In this document: piece after piece, positions 9,504 through 17,278 of the stretch
Layout: each line of letters opens with the position of its first letter
Position numbering within the stretch: position 1 is the stretch's first letter
Source: an uncultured Eubacterium sp.
Lineage (GTDB): Bacteria > Bacillota > Clostridia > Lachnospirales > Lachnospiraceae
Assembly (NCBI GenBank): GCA_910586225.1
Contig: CAJUIL010000019.1
Span: 7,107-71,106 of the forward strand
Direction of reading: 5' to 3'
Length of the DNA: 64,000 nt
The notes under the pieces: generated by a model
The model's database searches: none
Told to the model about the DNA's origin: nothing
The model's input: only the letters and a program-made list of their open reading frames with translations
Program-made: the position numbers and the translations under genes

Positions 9504-9640
9504 ACAGCCGGCCAGTATGCCTGGCTTGCTGTGGCGGGACAGCGCGCGGCGTTGTCCCTTTTCTGGTAATGATTTTGCTGTCTGCCGCATAGGATGAAAA
9601 GGACAGCAGGATAGCTTCAAAAGACAAGAAGGGAGCGGTT
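9504..9640 (+). promoter_or_regulatory. structured leader with terminator-like hairpin, candidate attenuator
   Basis: The leader holds three pairable units. First, ACAGC/GCTGT with inner GCCAG/CTGGC (9504-9532). Second, GGGACAGC (9536-9543) with GTTGTCCC (9551-9558), followed by TTTT, which looks like an intrinsic terminator. Third, TGCTGTC (9576-9582) with GACAGCA (9602-9608). The GACAGC of the second unit can instead pair with GCTGTC of the third, so mutually exclusive folds are possible. It lacks the conserved cores of the glycine riboswitch that often controls this transporter family. Ligand unknown. Confidence 0.45.
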
Positions 9641-11035
9641 ATGGAAGCATTCGAAGAAATACTGAAAGTTATTGACGATTTTGTGTGGGGCCCGGTGATG
9701 CTCGTGCTTTTGGTAGGCACGGGGATTTTCCTGACCTTTCGGTTAAAGTTCCTCACTTGGAAAAACCTTCCTTACGCGATCAAGCTGACATTGAGCAAGG
9801 AGGCCAGAACGAAAAAAGGCGCAGGCGACGTATCGCCGTTTGCGGCTCTGACAACGGCGCTTGCGGCAACGATCGGTACGGGAAATATTATCGGGGTTGC
9901 GACAGCTATGGTATCCGGCGGCGCGGGAGCGTTGGTATGGATGTGGATCTCCGCCTGTTTTGGGCTGACCTCAAAGTTCAGCGAATGTATGCTGGCGATC
10001 AAATACCGTGAGGTAAATGCGCAGGGAGAAATGTCGGGAGGCCCGATGTATACGATGAAAAAGGCGATTAAAAACAAGGCGCTAGGATCGCTGCTTGGTA
10101 CGCTGTTTGCGTTGTTTGCGGTAATTGCGTCCTTTGGGATCGGAAATCTGACGCAGGCAAATTCCATTTCAGACGCGATGAATGTGACGTTCGGCGTCCC
10201 GACTTGGCTGACTGGCGTGATCGTTACGGTGCTTTCTCTTTGCATTATTGTCGGCGGGATCAAGTCTATTTCTAAGCTATCCTCTGTGATCGTTCCATGC
10301 ATGGCTATTTTTTATGTGATTGGCGGCTTGATCGTAATTGGCGGAAATATCGAAAACGTTCCGGCCGGGCTTGCGGAGATCTTTCGTATGGCGTTTTCTG
10401 TAAAGGCAGTTGCAGGCGGTGTCGGAGGTACGATCGTAGCGTCTATGATGAGCGGAATGCGTTTTGGTATCGCGCGCGGCGTGTTTTCCAATGAAGCCGG
10501 CATGGGATCTGCGGCGATCACCGCAGCATCCGCAACGACTGACAATCCGGTGCGTCAGGGCTACATAAATATGACAGGCACGTTCTGGGATACGATCGTG
10601 GTCTGCACGATCACAGGCTTGTGTATCGCTTCTTCCGGTGTGCTTGGCATTACCGACGATGCCGGCAAGGCGATCGAAGGCTCTCAGCTGACGATCGAAG
10701 CGTTCAAAACCGTGTTGGGGCCTGCGGGCGGCTGGATGGTAACGATCGGCATTGCGCTGTTTGCGTTTTCCACAATTCTTGGTTGGGAATACCATGGCGA
10801 GAAGGCGCTGGAATATCTGGCAGGAACCCATAAATTTAATATGATCTACCGGATTATTTTTTCCGGTGTTGCATTTGTCGGCGCAACGACAACACTGTCT
10901 ATCGCGTGGAAATTTTCCGATATCGCGAATGCGCTGATGGCCATTCCAAACCTGATCTGCCTGCTTGTATTAAGCGGGGAGCTGGCGAAGGATGTAGAAA
11001 ATTTTCAGAGAGAGCTGCAGAGGGAGCAGGGCTAG
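9641..11035 (+). CDS. amino acid carrier, alanine/glycine:cation symporter (AGCS) family
   Basis: 464-aa integral membrane protein with about ten or eleven hydrophobic segments. AGCS signatures are plain: TALAATIGTGNIIGVATA near residue 65, SGGPMYTM, and RGVFSNEAGMGSAAITAAS in the second half. The family takes up alanine or glycine with sodium. Start ATG 9641 has AAGGGAGCGG upstream. Monocistronic by appearance: own promoter and leader, and a weak hairpin afterwards (11052-11077). The exact amino acid cannot be told. Confidence 0.93.
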   Translation: MEAFEEILKVIDDFVWGPVMLVLLVGTGIFLTFRLKFLTWKNLPYAIKLTLSKEARTKKGAGDVSPFAALTTALAATIGTGNIIGVATAMVSGGAGALVWMWISACFGLTSKFSECMLAIKYREVNAQGEMSGGPMYTMKKAIKNKALGSLLGTLFALFAVIASFGIGNLTQANSISDAMNVTFGVPTWLTGVIVTVLSLCIIVGGIKSISKLSSVIVPCMAIFYVIGGLIVIGGNIENVPAGLAEIFRMAFSVKAVAGGVGGTIVASMMSGMRFGIARGVFSNEAGMGSAAITAASATTDNPVRQGYINMTGTFWDTIVVCTITGLCIASSGVLGITDDAGKAIEGSQLTIEAFKTVLGPAGGWMVTIGIALFAFSTILGWEYHGEKALEYLAGTHKFNMIYRIIFSGVAFVGATTTLSIAWKFSDIANALMAIPNLICLLVLSGELAKDVENFQRELQREQG

Positions 11036-11125
11036 AATGCTCTGCAAAAATGCATAAAATTCAGAGGTGTTTTATGCGGCATTCGTGAGTTTTTAACAGA
11101 AATGTAACAGAATTGAAAAAAACAC

Positions 11126-11154
11126 TTGCAAACGGCTGATTTTTGGACTATATT
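11126..11154 (+). promoter_or_regulatory. promoter of the HPr-like gene
   Basis: TTGCAA (11126-11131), 17-base spacer, TATATT (11149-11154); transcript start expected near 11161. The true ATG at 11207 lies downstream, which excludes an upstream-extended start inside the promoter. Confidence 0.7.
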
Positions 11155-11206
11155 ACGAGATGAACTAGTGTATTCTAAACTGATTCTAAGGGAAGTGGAA
11201 GGGAAT

Positions 11207-11461
11207 ATGAGTAATAAGCAGATTATAGTTTCAAATGTAACAAAAGGACATGAGAATCCGATCGCAGAGCTTGTTCAGGTTGCTTGCCAGTTCGACAGCA
11301 ACATTACGTTCGAAAATGACAACCGTAAGATCAATGCCAAGAGCATTATGGGGATTATGGCATTTAACCCATCGAAAGGAATGAGCGTAAACATTATTAC
11401 TGATGGCAACGACGAGAAGGAAGCTCTGTTAGCAATGGAAAAGTTTTTAGTGTGTGAGTAG
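11207..11461 (+). CDS. HPr family phosphocarrier-like protein
   Basis: 84 aa with the HPr fold pattern: a His in KGHENPIAELVQVA at the place of the phospho-His, and a SIMGIMAF helix matching the regulatory-serine region (SIMGVMSL in typical HPr). The normal GLHARPA motif is altered: the His is kept but the following Arg is replaced by Asn. It could be a specialised or regulatory HPr rather than the main PTS carrier. ATG 11207 has GTGGAAGGG upstream. A DUF6465 gene follows after 20 bases, probably in the same transcript. Confidence 0.8.
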   Translation: MSNKQIIVSNVTKGHENPIAELVQVACQFDSNITFENDNRKINAKSIMGIMAFNPSKGMSVNIITDGNDEKEALLAMEKFLVCE

Positions 11462-11481
11462 ATTGTAGGAGGTCTAAGGAG

Positions 11482-11904
11482 ATGAGCTCAAAGAGTACAG
11501 ACAAAGAAGCAAAGTCAGTTGCAGAAGCAGCAGATGTAAAAGAAGCAGAGACAGTTCAGGCAGATGCGAAATCAGAAGCAGATACGGCTGTTAAAAAAGA
11601 AACAAAGACGGTTGGTAAAAAAGCTGATAAGGATGAAGCAAAAGCAGCGAAAAAACCTGCTGCGAGAAAGTCAACAACGAAAAAGACTGATAAACCGGAA
11701 TTAAAGCCTGAAGTATTTATTGAATATCAGCATATGCAGGCGAGTGAGGCAGTAGTTGTTGATAAGGTAAAGGCAGCGTTTGTTGCGAGTGGCCATAGAG
11801 TATCATCGATTAAGTCCTTACAGATATATATAAAGCCGGAAGAAAACAAGGCTTATTATGTGATCAATGATAATAAGTACAGCGGTGAAGTGGATTTGTT
11901 TTAA
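11482..11904 (+). CDS. DUF6465-type protein with Lys/Ala-rich N-terminus
   Basis: 140 aa. Residues 1-~70 are low-complexity, rich in Lys, Ala and Glu, with RKSTTKKTDK blocks reminiscent of histone-H1-like or nucleic-acid-binding tails. Residues ~75-140 are a compact domain, FIEYQHMQASEAVV...IYIKPEENKAYYVINDNKYSGEVDLF, which I recognise as DUF6465, widespread in Lachnospiraceae and of unknown function. Start ATG 11482 has GTAGGAGG upstream. Downstream of the HPr-like gene in one apparent transcript that ends at a strong terminator. Confidence 0.8.
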   Translation: MSSKSTDKEAKSVAEAADVKEAETVQADAKSEADTAVKKETKTVGKKADKDEAKAAKKPAARKSTTKKTDKPELKPEVFIEYQHMQASEAVVVDKVKAAFVASGHRVSSIKSLQIYIKPEENKAYYVINDNKYSGEVDLF

Positions 11905-11925
11905 TACGTTTATTAATAGAAAAAT

Positions 11926-11967
11926 GCCTGTACACGGTATGCAGATACGGTGTACAGGCGTTTTTTT
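11926..11967. terminator. bidirectional intrinsic terminator
   Basis: Stem GCCTGTACAC (11926-11935) with GTGTACAGGC (11950-11959), inner GTAT/ATAC pairing, then G and seven T on the + strand. The - strand has ATTTTTC after the stem. The T-run overlaps the stop codon of the convergent prs gene (11966-11968). Confidence 0.9.
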
Positions 11968-13147
11968 AATGCAGCTGCCCGGTTTGATATTTTGTAACAA
12001 GACTTTTTATCCTGTCATACGGGTCGAGCAGATGGCTGATCGACGTATCGTGGTTCAGTGTGTCAACGATATACGCGATATATTTACTCATGTCACAGTT
12101 GATATAATACGGCTTGCTTAGAAGCTCTGGCGACTGATAAATGAGGTTTGTCGTGATCAGGCGGTAAATGGTGCCTTCCTCTACCGCTTTATCAAATTTT
12201 TCCAGACCGTCTGTAAACAGGCCAAACGTAGAGAGTACAAAAATCCGCTTTGCCTTGCGTTTTTTCAGCTCGGTCGCGACGTCGATCATGCTGTCGCCGG
12301 ATGAGATCATATCGTCAATGATCATCACATCCTTGCCCTCCACCGAAGCTCCAAGAAATTCGTGGGCAATGATCGGATTGCGTCCGTTAATGATCCGGCT
12401 GTAATCGCGGCGCTTATAAAACATACCGATGTTGATGCCAAGTACGCTCGCGAGATAGACAGCGCGCCCGGTCGCTCCTTCGTCAGGACTGATCATCATC
12501 ATATGGTCGGCGTCAAAGGTCAGATCTGGTACATTCGTACACAATCCCTTGATAAACTGGTAAGACGGCTGGATCGATTCGAAGCCGGAAATCGGGATCG
12601 CGTTCTGAACGCGCGGGTCATGGGCGTCAAAAGTAATGATATTGTCTACGCCCATAGAGGTCAGCTCCTGCAGCATCATTGCGCAGTCCATGGATTCGCG
12701 CCCGTTGCGTCTGTGCTGGCGGCCTTCGTACAAAAATGTCATGATCACGGTAATACGTCTTGCCTTTCCGCCTGCGGCAGCAATGATACGCTTTAAGTCT
12801 GCGTAATGGTCGTCCGGTGATTTGTGGTTTGAATGGCCGCAGACTGTATACGTTTCATGATAATTTGTCACATCGACCATAATAAACAGGTCATAGCCGC
12901 GGATGGAATCCTTGATAAATCCTTTTGCTTCGCCGGTGCCAAAACGTGGAGTGCTCGCATTGACGATATAGGTGTCACGCTCAAAACCCCTAAAGGCAAT
13001 CGTCGTTTTGTGGTCGGACTGATGCTCATGGCGCCATTGCACAAGGTATTGGTTGACTTTTTCACCAAGGGCTGAGCAGTTTGACATGGGGATCAGTCCC
13101 AGTACTCCAACCGGAATACTTTCAATCGTGTTGTCATCATAATGCAT
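11966..13147 (-). CDS. prs: ribose-phosphate pyrophosphokinase, extended form
   Basis: 393-aa PRPP synthetase, which makes 5-phosphoribosyl diphosphate from ribose 5-phosphate and ATP for nucleotide, His and Trp synthesis. The phosphoribosyl-binding loop DVMIIDDMISSGDSM and the flexible-loop-like YKRRDYSRIINGRNPI are clear. The protein is ~75 residues longer than the usual ~315, with inserted stretches, and motifs differ from canonical Prs (VDDMISSGDS in place of VDD..DTGGT). Start ATG 13147 has CGGAGG upstream. Third gene of a leftward operon, 15 bases after the dnaI-like gene. Confidence 0.88.
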   Translation of the reverse strand: MHYDDNTIESIPVGVLGLIPMSNCSALGEKVNQYLVQWRHEHQSDHKTTIAFRGFERDTYIVNASTPRFGTGEAKGFIKDSIRGYDLFIMVDVTNYHETYTVCGHSNHKSPDDHYADLKRIIAAAGGKARRITVIMTFLYEGRQHRRNGRESMDCAMMLQELTSMGVDNIITFDAHDPRVQNAIPISGFESIQPSYQFIKGLCTNVPDLTFDADHMMMISPDEGATGRAVYLASVLGINIGMFYKRRDYSRIINGRNPIIAHEFLGASVEGKDVMIIDDMISSGDSMIDVATELKKRKAKRIFVLSTFGLFTDGLEKFDKAVEEGTIYRLITTNLIYQSPELLSKPYYINCDMSKYIAYIVDTLNHDTSISHLLDPYDRIKSLVTKYQTGQLH

Positions 13148-13162
13148 AGTGTGGTCCTCCGT

Positions 13163-14149
13163 TTATTTTGTTTTTTTTCTCTTTTGGAGCCGGATGTCGT
13201 CACCAAAAAGCTTTATCATAGTATAACTGCTCACAATCCGGGAGAAAACCCGTTCTGAGTAAACGGTGTTTAGCTGGTCCAGGCCTAAATTTGTGGATAT
13301 GATCGTCGCTTTTTTACGAAGGATCCGTTCATTCAGGCATAAAAACAGTTGTGAAACGGTAAATGAATTTGCCAGCTCCGTTCCCAGATCGTCAATGATC
13401 AAAAGGTCGCAGTCAAAAATATGCTGCATAGAAGCGGAGGCTTCCGTATCCTTTTGAAATTTATGTTTTTCTAACAGCTCAAATAGCTGGAAGGCTGTAA
13501 AGTAAATAACGGAATGGCTGGTATCCAGCAGTTCCTTTGCGATACAGTTGGATAAAAACGTCTTACCAGTACCCGTATCTCCATATAAAAACAGATTGTT
13601 AAATTCCGTATCAAAGCTTTTGATAAAAGCGAGGGATTCACGGACAGCTTTTTGCGCCGTTTCCCTGGAGGTCAGTCCGGTGGCTTCGTTTCGCTTTGTC
13701 TGCGAATAGTAATCAAAGCAGTAACAGGAAAAATTCTCTTCCTGCAGGATTTTTTTTATATTGGACTGTGTATATACAAGGTCGATGGCAGCCTGTTCAA
13801 AGCAATGGCACCGTCTGTCGTTTATATAACCGGTGTCCTGACAGTCCGGACACGTATAAGGCGGCATAAAATAAAACTCGTCCAGTCCGGCTGAAGCAAG
13901 TATCGCTTCGCGCTCCCTGCGATAGTCTGACAGGCTTTGCTTTAGGCTTGACAGAGCGGTTTTGTCTCCATCCAGCAAAAGCCTGGCGCTTTGAACGCTT
14001 GTCGAAGCAGTCAGGTCGTCCAGCTCTTGCAGGCGCGGGTATTTTTTATAAACAGCTGCTTTGCGCTCCTGCTGGATACGCAGGCTGCGCAGCTGTCTGG
14101 CGTCGTATTGACGCTGGATTTCGTTATATTGTGAATTGGTTAAGGGCAT
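13163..14149 (-). CDS. dnaI: DnaI/DnaC-like helicase loader ATPase
   Basis: 328 aa. Residues ~100-116 have a zinc-type cysteine set (CPDCQDTGYINDRRCHC), as in the N-terminal domain of DnaI. The AAA+ part follows, with Walker A GDTGTGKT at ~190-197 and Walker B LLIIDDLGTE. Family role: loading the replicative helicase at the origin and during restart. The ATG at 14149 has GGAGAA upstream and is preferred to an 18-residue longer frame. Lies between a DnaD/DnaB-domain gene (28-base gap) and prs (15-base gap) in one leftward operon. Confidence 0.88.
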   Translation of the reverse strand: MPLTNSQYNEIQRQYDARQLRSLRIQQERKAAVYKKYPRLQELDDLTASTSVQSARLLLDGDKTALSSLKQSLSDYRREREAILASAGLDEFYFMPPYTCPDCQDTGYINDRRCHCFEQAAIDLVYTQSNIKKILQEENFSCYCFDYYSQTKRNEATGLTSRETAQKAVRESLAFIKSFDTEFNNLFLYGDTGTGKTFLSNCIAKELLDTSHSVIYFTAFQLFELLEKHKFQKDTEASASMQHIFDCDLLIIDDLGTELANSFTVSQLFLCLNERILRKKATIISTNLGLDQLNTVYSERVFSRIVSSYTMIKLFGDDIRLQKRKKTK

Positions 14150-14177
14150 AACGGTTCTCCATAAAATCTGCTGCGGT

Positions 14178-15275
14178 TCATCTTGCCTGTGACAGCAGCT
14201 CACGTTCTAGCTCGTCGTAGTTGTAAGTACGCTGCGAAAAATTCGCAAAGCCTCCGGAAAGCGTTCCTTTTGCAGTACGCACGGCGTTTTTTCCAGCGGA
14301 GATTTTTTTCGCTTTTGCCTCTTGGTACTGTACGTCTAACAGTTTGATATCGTTTAAAGTCCGTACGTTCTGCCGTTTCCAGCTCGCCAAAATGGAGTCG
14401 GCGTATTCGAAGCTGATCTGATGAATGCTCTGGATCGTTTTCTGGCAGGCCAGAGTGACGATTTCGTCAGAAAAGGCAAACTCTTCAGACCACTTTTTGG
14501 CAAATTCCAGCTCTCCAGCGGCCAGCGAGCGGTTGGAAATACCGAATGCCTTTTGTATGGCATGAACCGTGCTGCTGTGAAGCTCGGATGCCTGCCTCGC
14601 GTCGTTCAGCGTCCGGATGCCTGCTTTGGCCCAGGATAGTGCGATCTTGTCCATATACCGCACGCTGCGGTGGTTTTTGGCCACACATTGCTCGATCAGG
14701 TATTCGATCAGATCTTGTGAAAAATCAAGCTTATCCAGCCAGTACAATATCATCTGGGTTTCAGTATTGTTCAGCTCATGCCCAAGATAACGCTCTGCTA
14801 CGAATAAAAGCTCCATAACCGTCTCGTCCTCATTGAACTGTGCAAGCTGGTTCAGCGAATAGGATGTACGCTCTGGAAGCGCTGCGTCAGCGTCGTGTGC
14901 GGAAACAGGCAGACTGACGGAACGACAGGCACGTTCTGGCTCAGACGGATGCGTATCCTGCGAAACGGCTGTCAGAGGGGTACAATCCGACAGACAGATC
15001 CCAGTCAGCTCCTCCTGCCTGTTAAATTCCAGACGGAGCAGACGCATTTTTTCCCAATAGCGCAAAGCGCGCGTCACATCCTTTTCTGTATGATCGAACT
15101 TGTCCGCGATGTCTGAGATCGAGAACACCGTGTCAGGATCGCTCATGCAGCGCAGGAGGTACAGATAAATTTTGACAAATTCTCCGTCTGCGTGCGTCAT
15201 GTATTGATCAATAAATGTATTTGGTACATAGGTGGCAGCAAGCGTGCTGTCACGTTTCAATAATATATCGGCCAT
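14178..15275 (-). CDS. DnaD/DnaB-domain replication initiation protein
   Basis: 365 aa. The N-terminal ~110 residues form a winged-helix-like region (FVKIYLYLLRCMSD, FSISDIADKFDHTEKDVTRALRYWEKMRLL), as in DnaD/DnaB. Two C-terminal DnaB_2-type repeats follow, each ending in a W...G/N(I/V)RTLND motif (near residues ~230 and ~325). Such proteins help the loader place the helicase. Start ATG 15275 with AAAGGGA upstream is chosen over a GTG at 15338, because that GTG lies only two bases from the -10 box of the operon promoter. First gene of the operon with dnaI and prs. Confidence 0.87.
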   Translation of the reverse strand: MADILLKRDSTLAATYVPNTFIDQYMTHADGEFVKIYLYLLRCMSDPDTVFSISDIADKFDHTEKDVTRALRYWEKMRLLRLEFNRQEELTGICLSDCTPLTAVSQDTHPSEPERACRSVSLPVSAHDADAALPERTSYSLNQLAQFNEDETVMELLFVAERYLGHELNNTETQMILYWLDKLDFSQDLIEYLIEQCVAKNHRSVRYMDKIALSWAKAGIRTLNDARQASELHSSTVHAIQKAFGISNRSLAAGELEFAKKWSEEFAFSDEIVTLACQKTIQSIHQISFEYADSILASWKRQNVRTLNDIKLLDVQYQEAKAKKISAGKNAVRTAKGTLSGGFANFSQRTYNYDELERELLSQAR

Positions 15276-15340
15276 ATGCGTTCCCTTTCCGATGAATTTA
15301 GCTAATAGCCTGGTGACATATTCCTTATCATACTGCACCG

Positions 15341-15346
15341 ATTATA
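15341..15346 (-). promoter_or_regulatory. -10 element of the dnaD-dnaI-prs operon
   Basis: Perfect TATAAT on the - strand. The -35 region 17 bases upstream is weak, which fits a promoter that depends on or is controlled by another factor. DnaA-box clusters begin ~70 bases further upstream. Expected start near 15334, giving a ~60-base leader. Confidence 0.55.
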
Positions 15347-15415
15347 GCACAGGATTTGCCAGTTGAGAAGAGCATTTTTTTCGCAGTATTCGTGAAAGGA
15401 AAGCATTTTATATTT

Positions 15416-15585
15416 TGTGGATAAAGTGGATAAGGTGGATAAGGATGAAGTTGACATTATATTACTTTGCAAAACGGCGGTAAATCAAATTATTTCGTAA
15501 TTTTATCTGTAATGTGGACAAAACACAAAGAATCCACATTGAAAATGGCAGTTTTTGCACAATTCAATGTGGATAACGTGGATAA
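15416..15585 (-). promoter_or_regulatory. DnaA-box cluster in two tandem arrays
   Basis: DnaA box consensus is TTATCCACA (TGTGGATAA on +). Array 1 is three head-to-tail 9-mers with no gap: TGTGGATAA 15416-15424, AGTGGATAA 15425-15433, GGTGGATAA 15434-15442. Array 2 is two more: TGTGGATAA 15568-15576 and CGTGGATAA 15577-15585, abutting the murC stop codon. Between them lie TGTGGACAA (15513-15521) and a weaker inverted match (15530-15538). All strong boxes point the same way. The cluster lies upstream of the promoter of replication initiation genes, so DnaA control of that operon is the simplest reading. Confidence 0.8.
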
Positions 15586-17013
15586 CTAGTGTTGAAGCAG
15601 GCTTTCACCTACTTTTAATATGTCTCCGGCGCCCATAGTTATCAACAAGTCGCCGTTTATTAAATTTTTTAATAAAAATTTTTCAATTTCTTCAAAAGAA
15701 GAAAAATGCCAGCATTCGGTACCATAAGCCTCTAGCTTTTTCAAAATATCCGCAGAGCTGACGCCAAGCGTGTCGGTTTCTCTTGCTGGATAGATATCCG
15801 CCAGTAAGACGATATCAGCTGCAGCAAGCGAGGCGGCAAAGTCGTCCAGAAATGCTTTTGTTCGTGAATAAGTATGTGGTTGGAATACACAGATGATCCG
15901 TTTGTGCGGATAATCTGCCGCGGCGCTTAAGGTAGCACGGATCTCTGTAGGGTGGTGGGCGTAATCGTCGACGATCGTAGCGCCGTTTCGTGTGCCTTTT
16001 ATCTGGAAGCGGCGGTCGGTTCCGCAAAACGCGTGAAGCCCCTCGGCAATGGCATCGCCGGAAATGCCCAGCTGTACCGCAAGTGCGGCAGCGGCAAGCG
16101 CATTGCCGATATTGTGGCGTCCCGGAACGCTCAGACTGACCTTACAGACCACTTCGGCATTCGCATCGTCCGAAGAGGCGTGCGAGGTACTGTGGGATAC
16201 CTCAATACGGTGCATGATGCGAAACTGTGCAAAGCCATATTCTGAAAATTGAAGTTCATCCGCATAAAAGGTACAGGATGGATCCTGACCATAAGTAACG
16301 ATCTTTGGCGCAAGGCCCGAAAGCAGCTCTTTAAGTCCGCCGATCTCCTGATTGACAATGATGGCGCCGTCTGAAGCGGTTTTTTCAGCGAACAGACGGA
16401 AGGAATGACGGATATCCTCCAGGTCTTTGAAAAAATCCAAATGATCTTCTTCTATATTTAGGATGATACTGTATTTCGGATAAAAATGTAAAAAGCTGTT
16501 TGTATATTCGCACGCTTCTGTGATAAAATAGTCCGAGTGCCCGACGCGGATATTACCGCCAATTGACGGCAGGATGCCGCCTACGGAAATGGTCGGGTCT
16601 GCCTGTGCCGCAAGCAGTATTTGGGCGATCATAGAGGTCGTCGTTGTCTTGCCGTGCGTACCAGCGATTGCCGCGGACTGCTTGTAATTATGCATGATCT
16701 GGCCTAACAGCTCGGCGCGGCTTAGCATTGGAAGCTGCTGTCTTTTCGCTTCCTGAAATTCGGGATTGTCATCATGGATAGCCGCCGTATAGACGACGAG
16801 GTCTGTGCCGGGCCGGATATTGTCCGCACACTGGTCATAAGAAATATCTGCGCCGGCCTGCGCCAGCATTTCGGTAAGCTCTGACTTGCCAGTGTCAGAG
16901 CCGGATATCGTAAAATGCTCTTCCAACAGGACTTCCGCAAGTCCGCTCATACTGATTCCGCCGATCCCAATGAAATGTACATGGACCGGCTGGTTAAAAT
17001 TAATCTGATACAT
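15586..17013 (-). CDS. murC: UDP-N-acetylmuramate--L-alanine ligase
   Basis: 475-aa cytoplasmic Mur ligase that adds L-Ala to UDP-MurNAc in peptidoglycan precursor synthesis. Seen: the N-terminal nucleotide-binding start VHFIGIGGISMSGLAEVL, the ATP loop AGTHGKTTTTSM, ILNIEEDHLDFF, the DDYAHHPTEI motif of the third domain, and a C-terminal ITMGAGDI. ATG 17013 lies after AGGCAGG at good spacing; a GTG three codons upstream is possible. Own promoter at 17038-17065; stands alone, and its stop codon touches a DnaA box. Confidence 0.95.
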   Translation of the reverse strand: MYQINFNQPVHVHFIGIGGISMSGLAEVLLEEHFTISGSDTGKSELTEMLAQAGADISYDQCADNIRPGTDLVVYTAAIHDDNPEFQEAKRQQLPMLSRAELLGQIMHNYKQSAAIAGTHGKTTTTSMIAQILLAAQADPTISVGGILPSIGGNIRVGHSDYFITEACEYTNSFLHFYPKYSIILNIEEDHLDFFKDLEDIRHSFRLFAEKTASDGAIIVNQEIGGLKELLSGLAPKIVTYGQDPSCTFYADELQFSEYGFAQFRIMHRIEVSHSTSHASSDDANAEVVCKVSLSVPGRHNIGNALAAAALAVQLGISGDAIAEGLHAFCGTDRRFQIKGTRNGATIVDDYAHHPTEIRATLSAAADYPHKRIICVFQPHTYSRTKAFLDDFAASLAAADIVLLADIYPARETDTLGVSSADILKKLEAYGTECWHFSSFEEIEKFLLKNLINGDLLITMGAGDILKVGESLLQH

Positions 17014-17037
17014 TTTATACACCTGCCTTTTACTATT

Positions 17038-17065
17038 ATTATAAACATATCTGTTAATTTTGCAA
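17038..17065 (-). promoter_or_regulatory. murC promoter
   Basis: On the - strand TTGCAA (17060-17065), 16-base spacer, TATAAT (17038-17043); start near 17030, a short leader to the ATG at 17013. Confidence 0.65.
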
Positions 17066-17278
17066 TTTATTTCTTGTTTGCCTTGCAGATTTTATAAAGA
17101 TGCGGTAAAATTGCAGATAAATGTGTCAGGAACCGGATATGCTCAATCTGCAAAAATTTGTAAAATCCTACAAAAACTGCCAGTTAAAAGACAAAAAGAT
17201 GTGAAAAATGATGTACATTTCCTGGCGGGTATGTTATACTGATATTATGAACAGAATATTGGATGAGAGGTGAGCAAA

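Noticed and set aside
9504..9640. Glycine riboswitch before the AGCS symporter
   Set aside because: The conserved cores expected of the tandem or single glycine aptamer were not found in the leader.
8590..9756. Long - strand open frame (388 codons) opposite the 834-aa protein gene
   Set aside because: It is antisense to a well-supported gene with signal anchor and ribosome site, and its translation is rich in His/Arg/Cys with no recognisable motif, as expected for a shadow frame.
15339..15585. Chromosomal replication origin
   Set aside because: DnaA boxes are dense, but dnaA, dnaN, rpmH or gidA/parA neighbours are absent and no clear AT-rich unwinding region with flanking arrays is seen. 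A regulatory or titration cluster is more likely.
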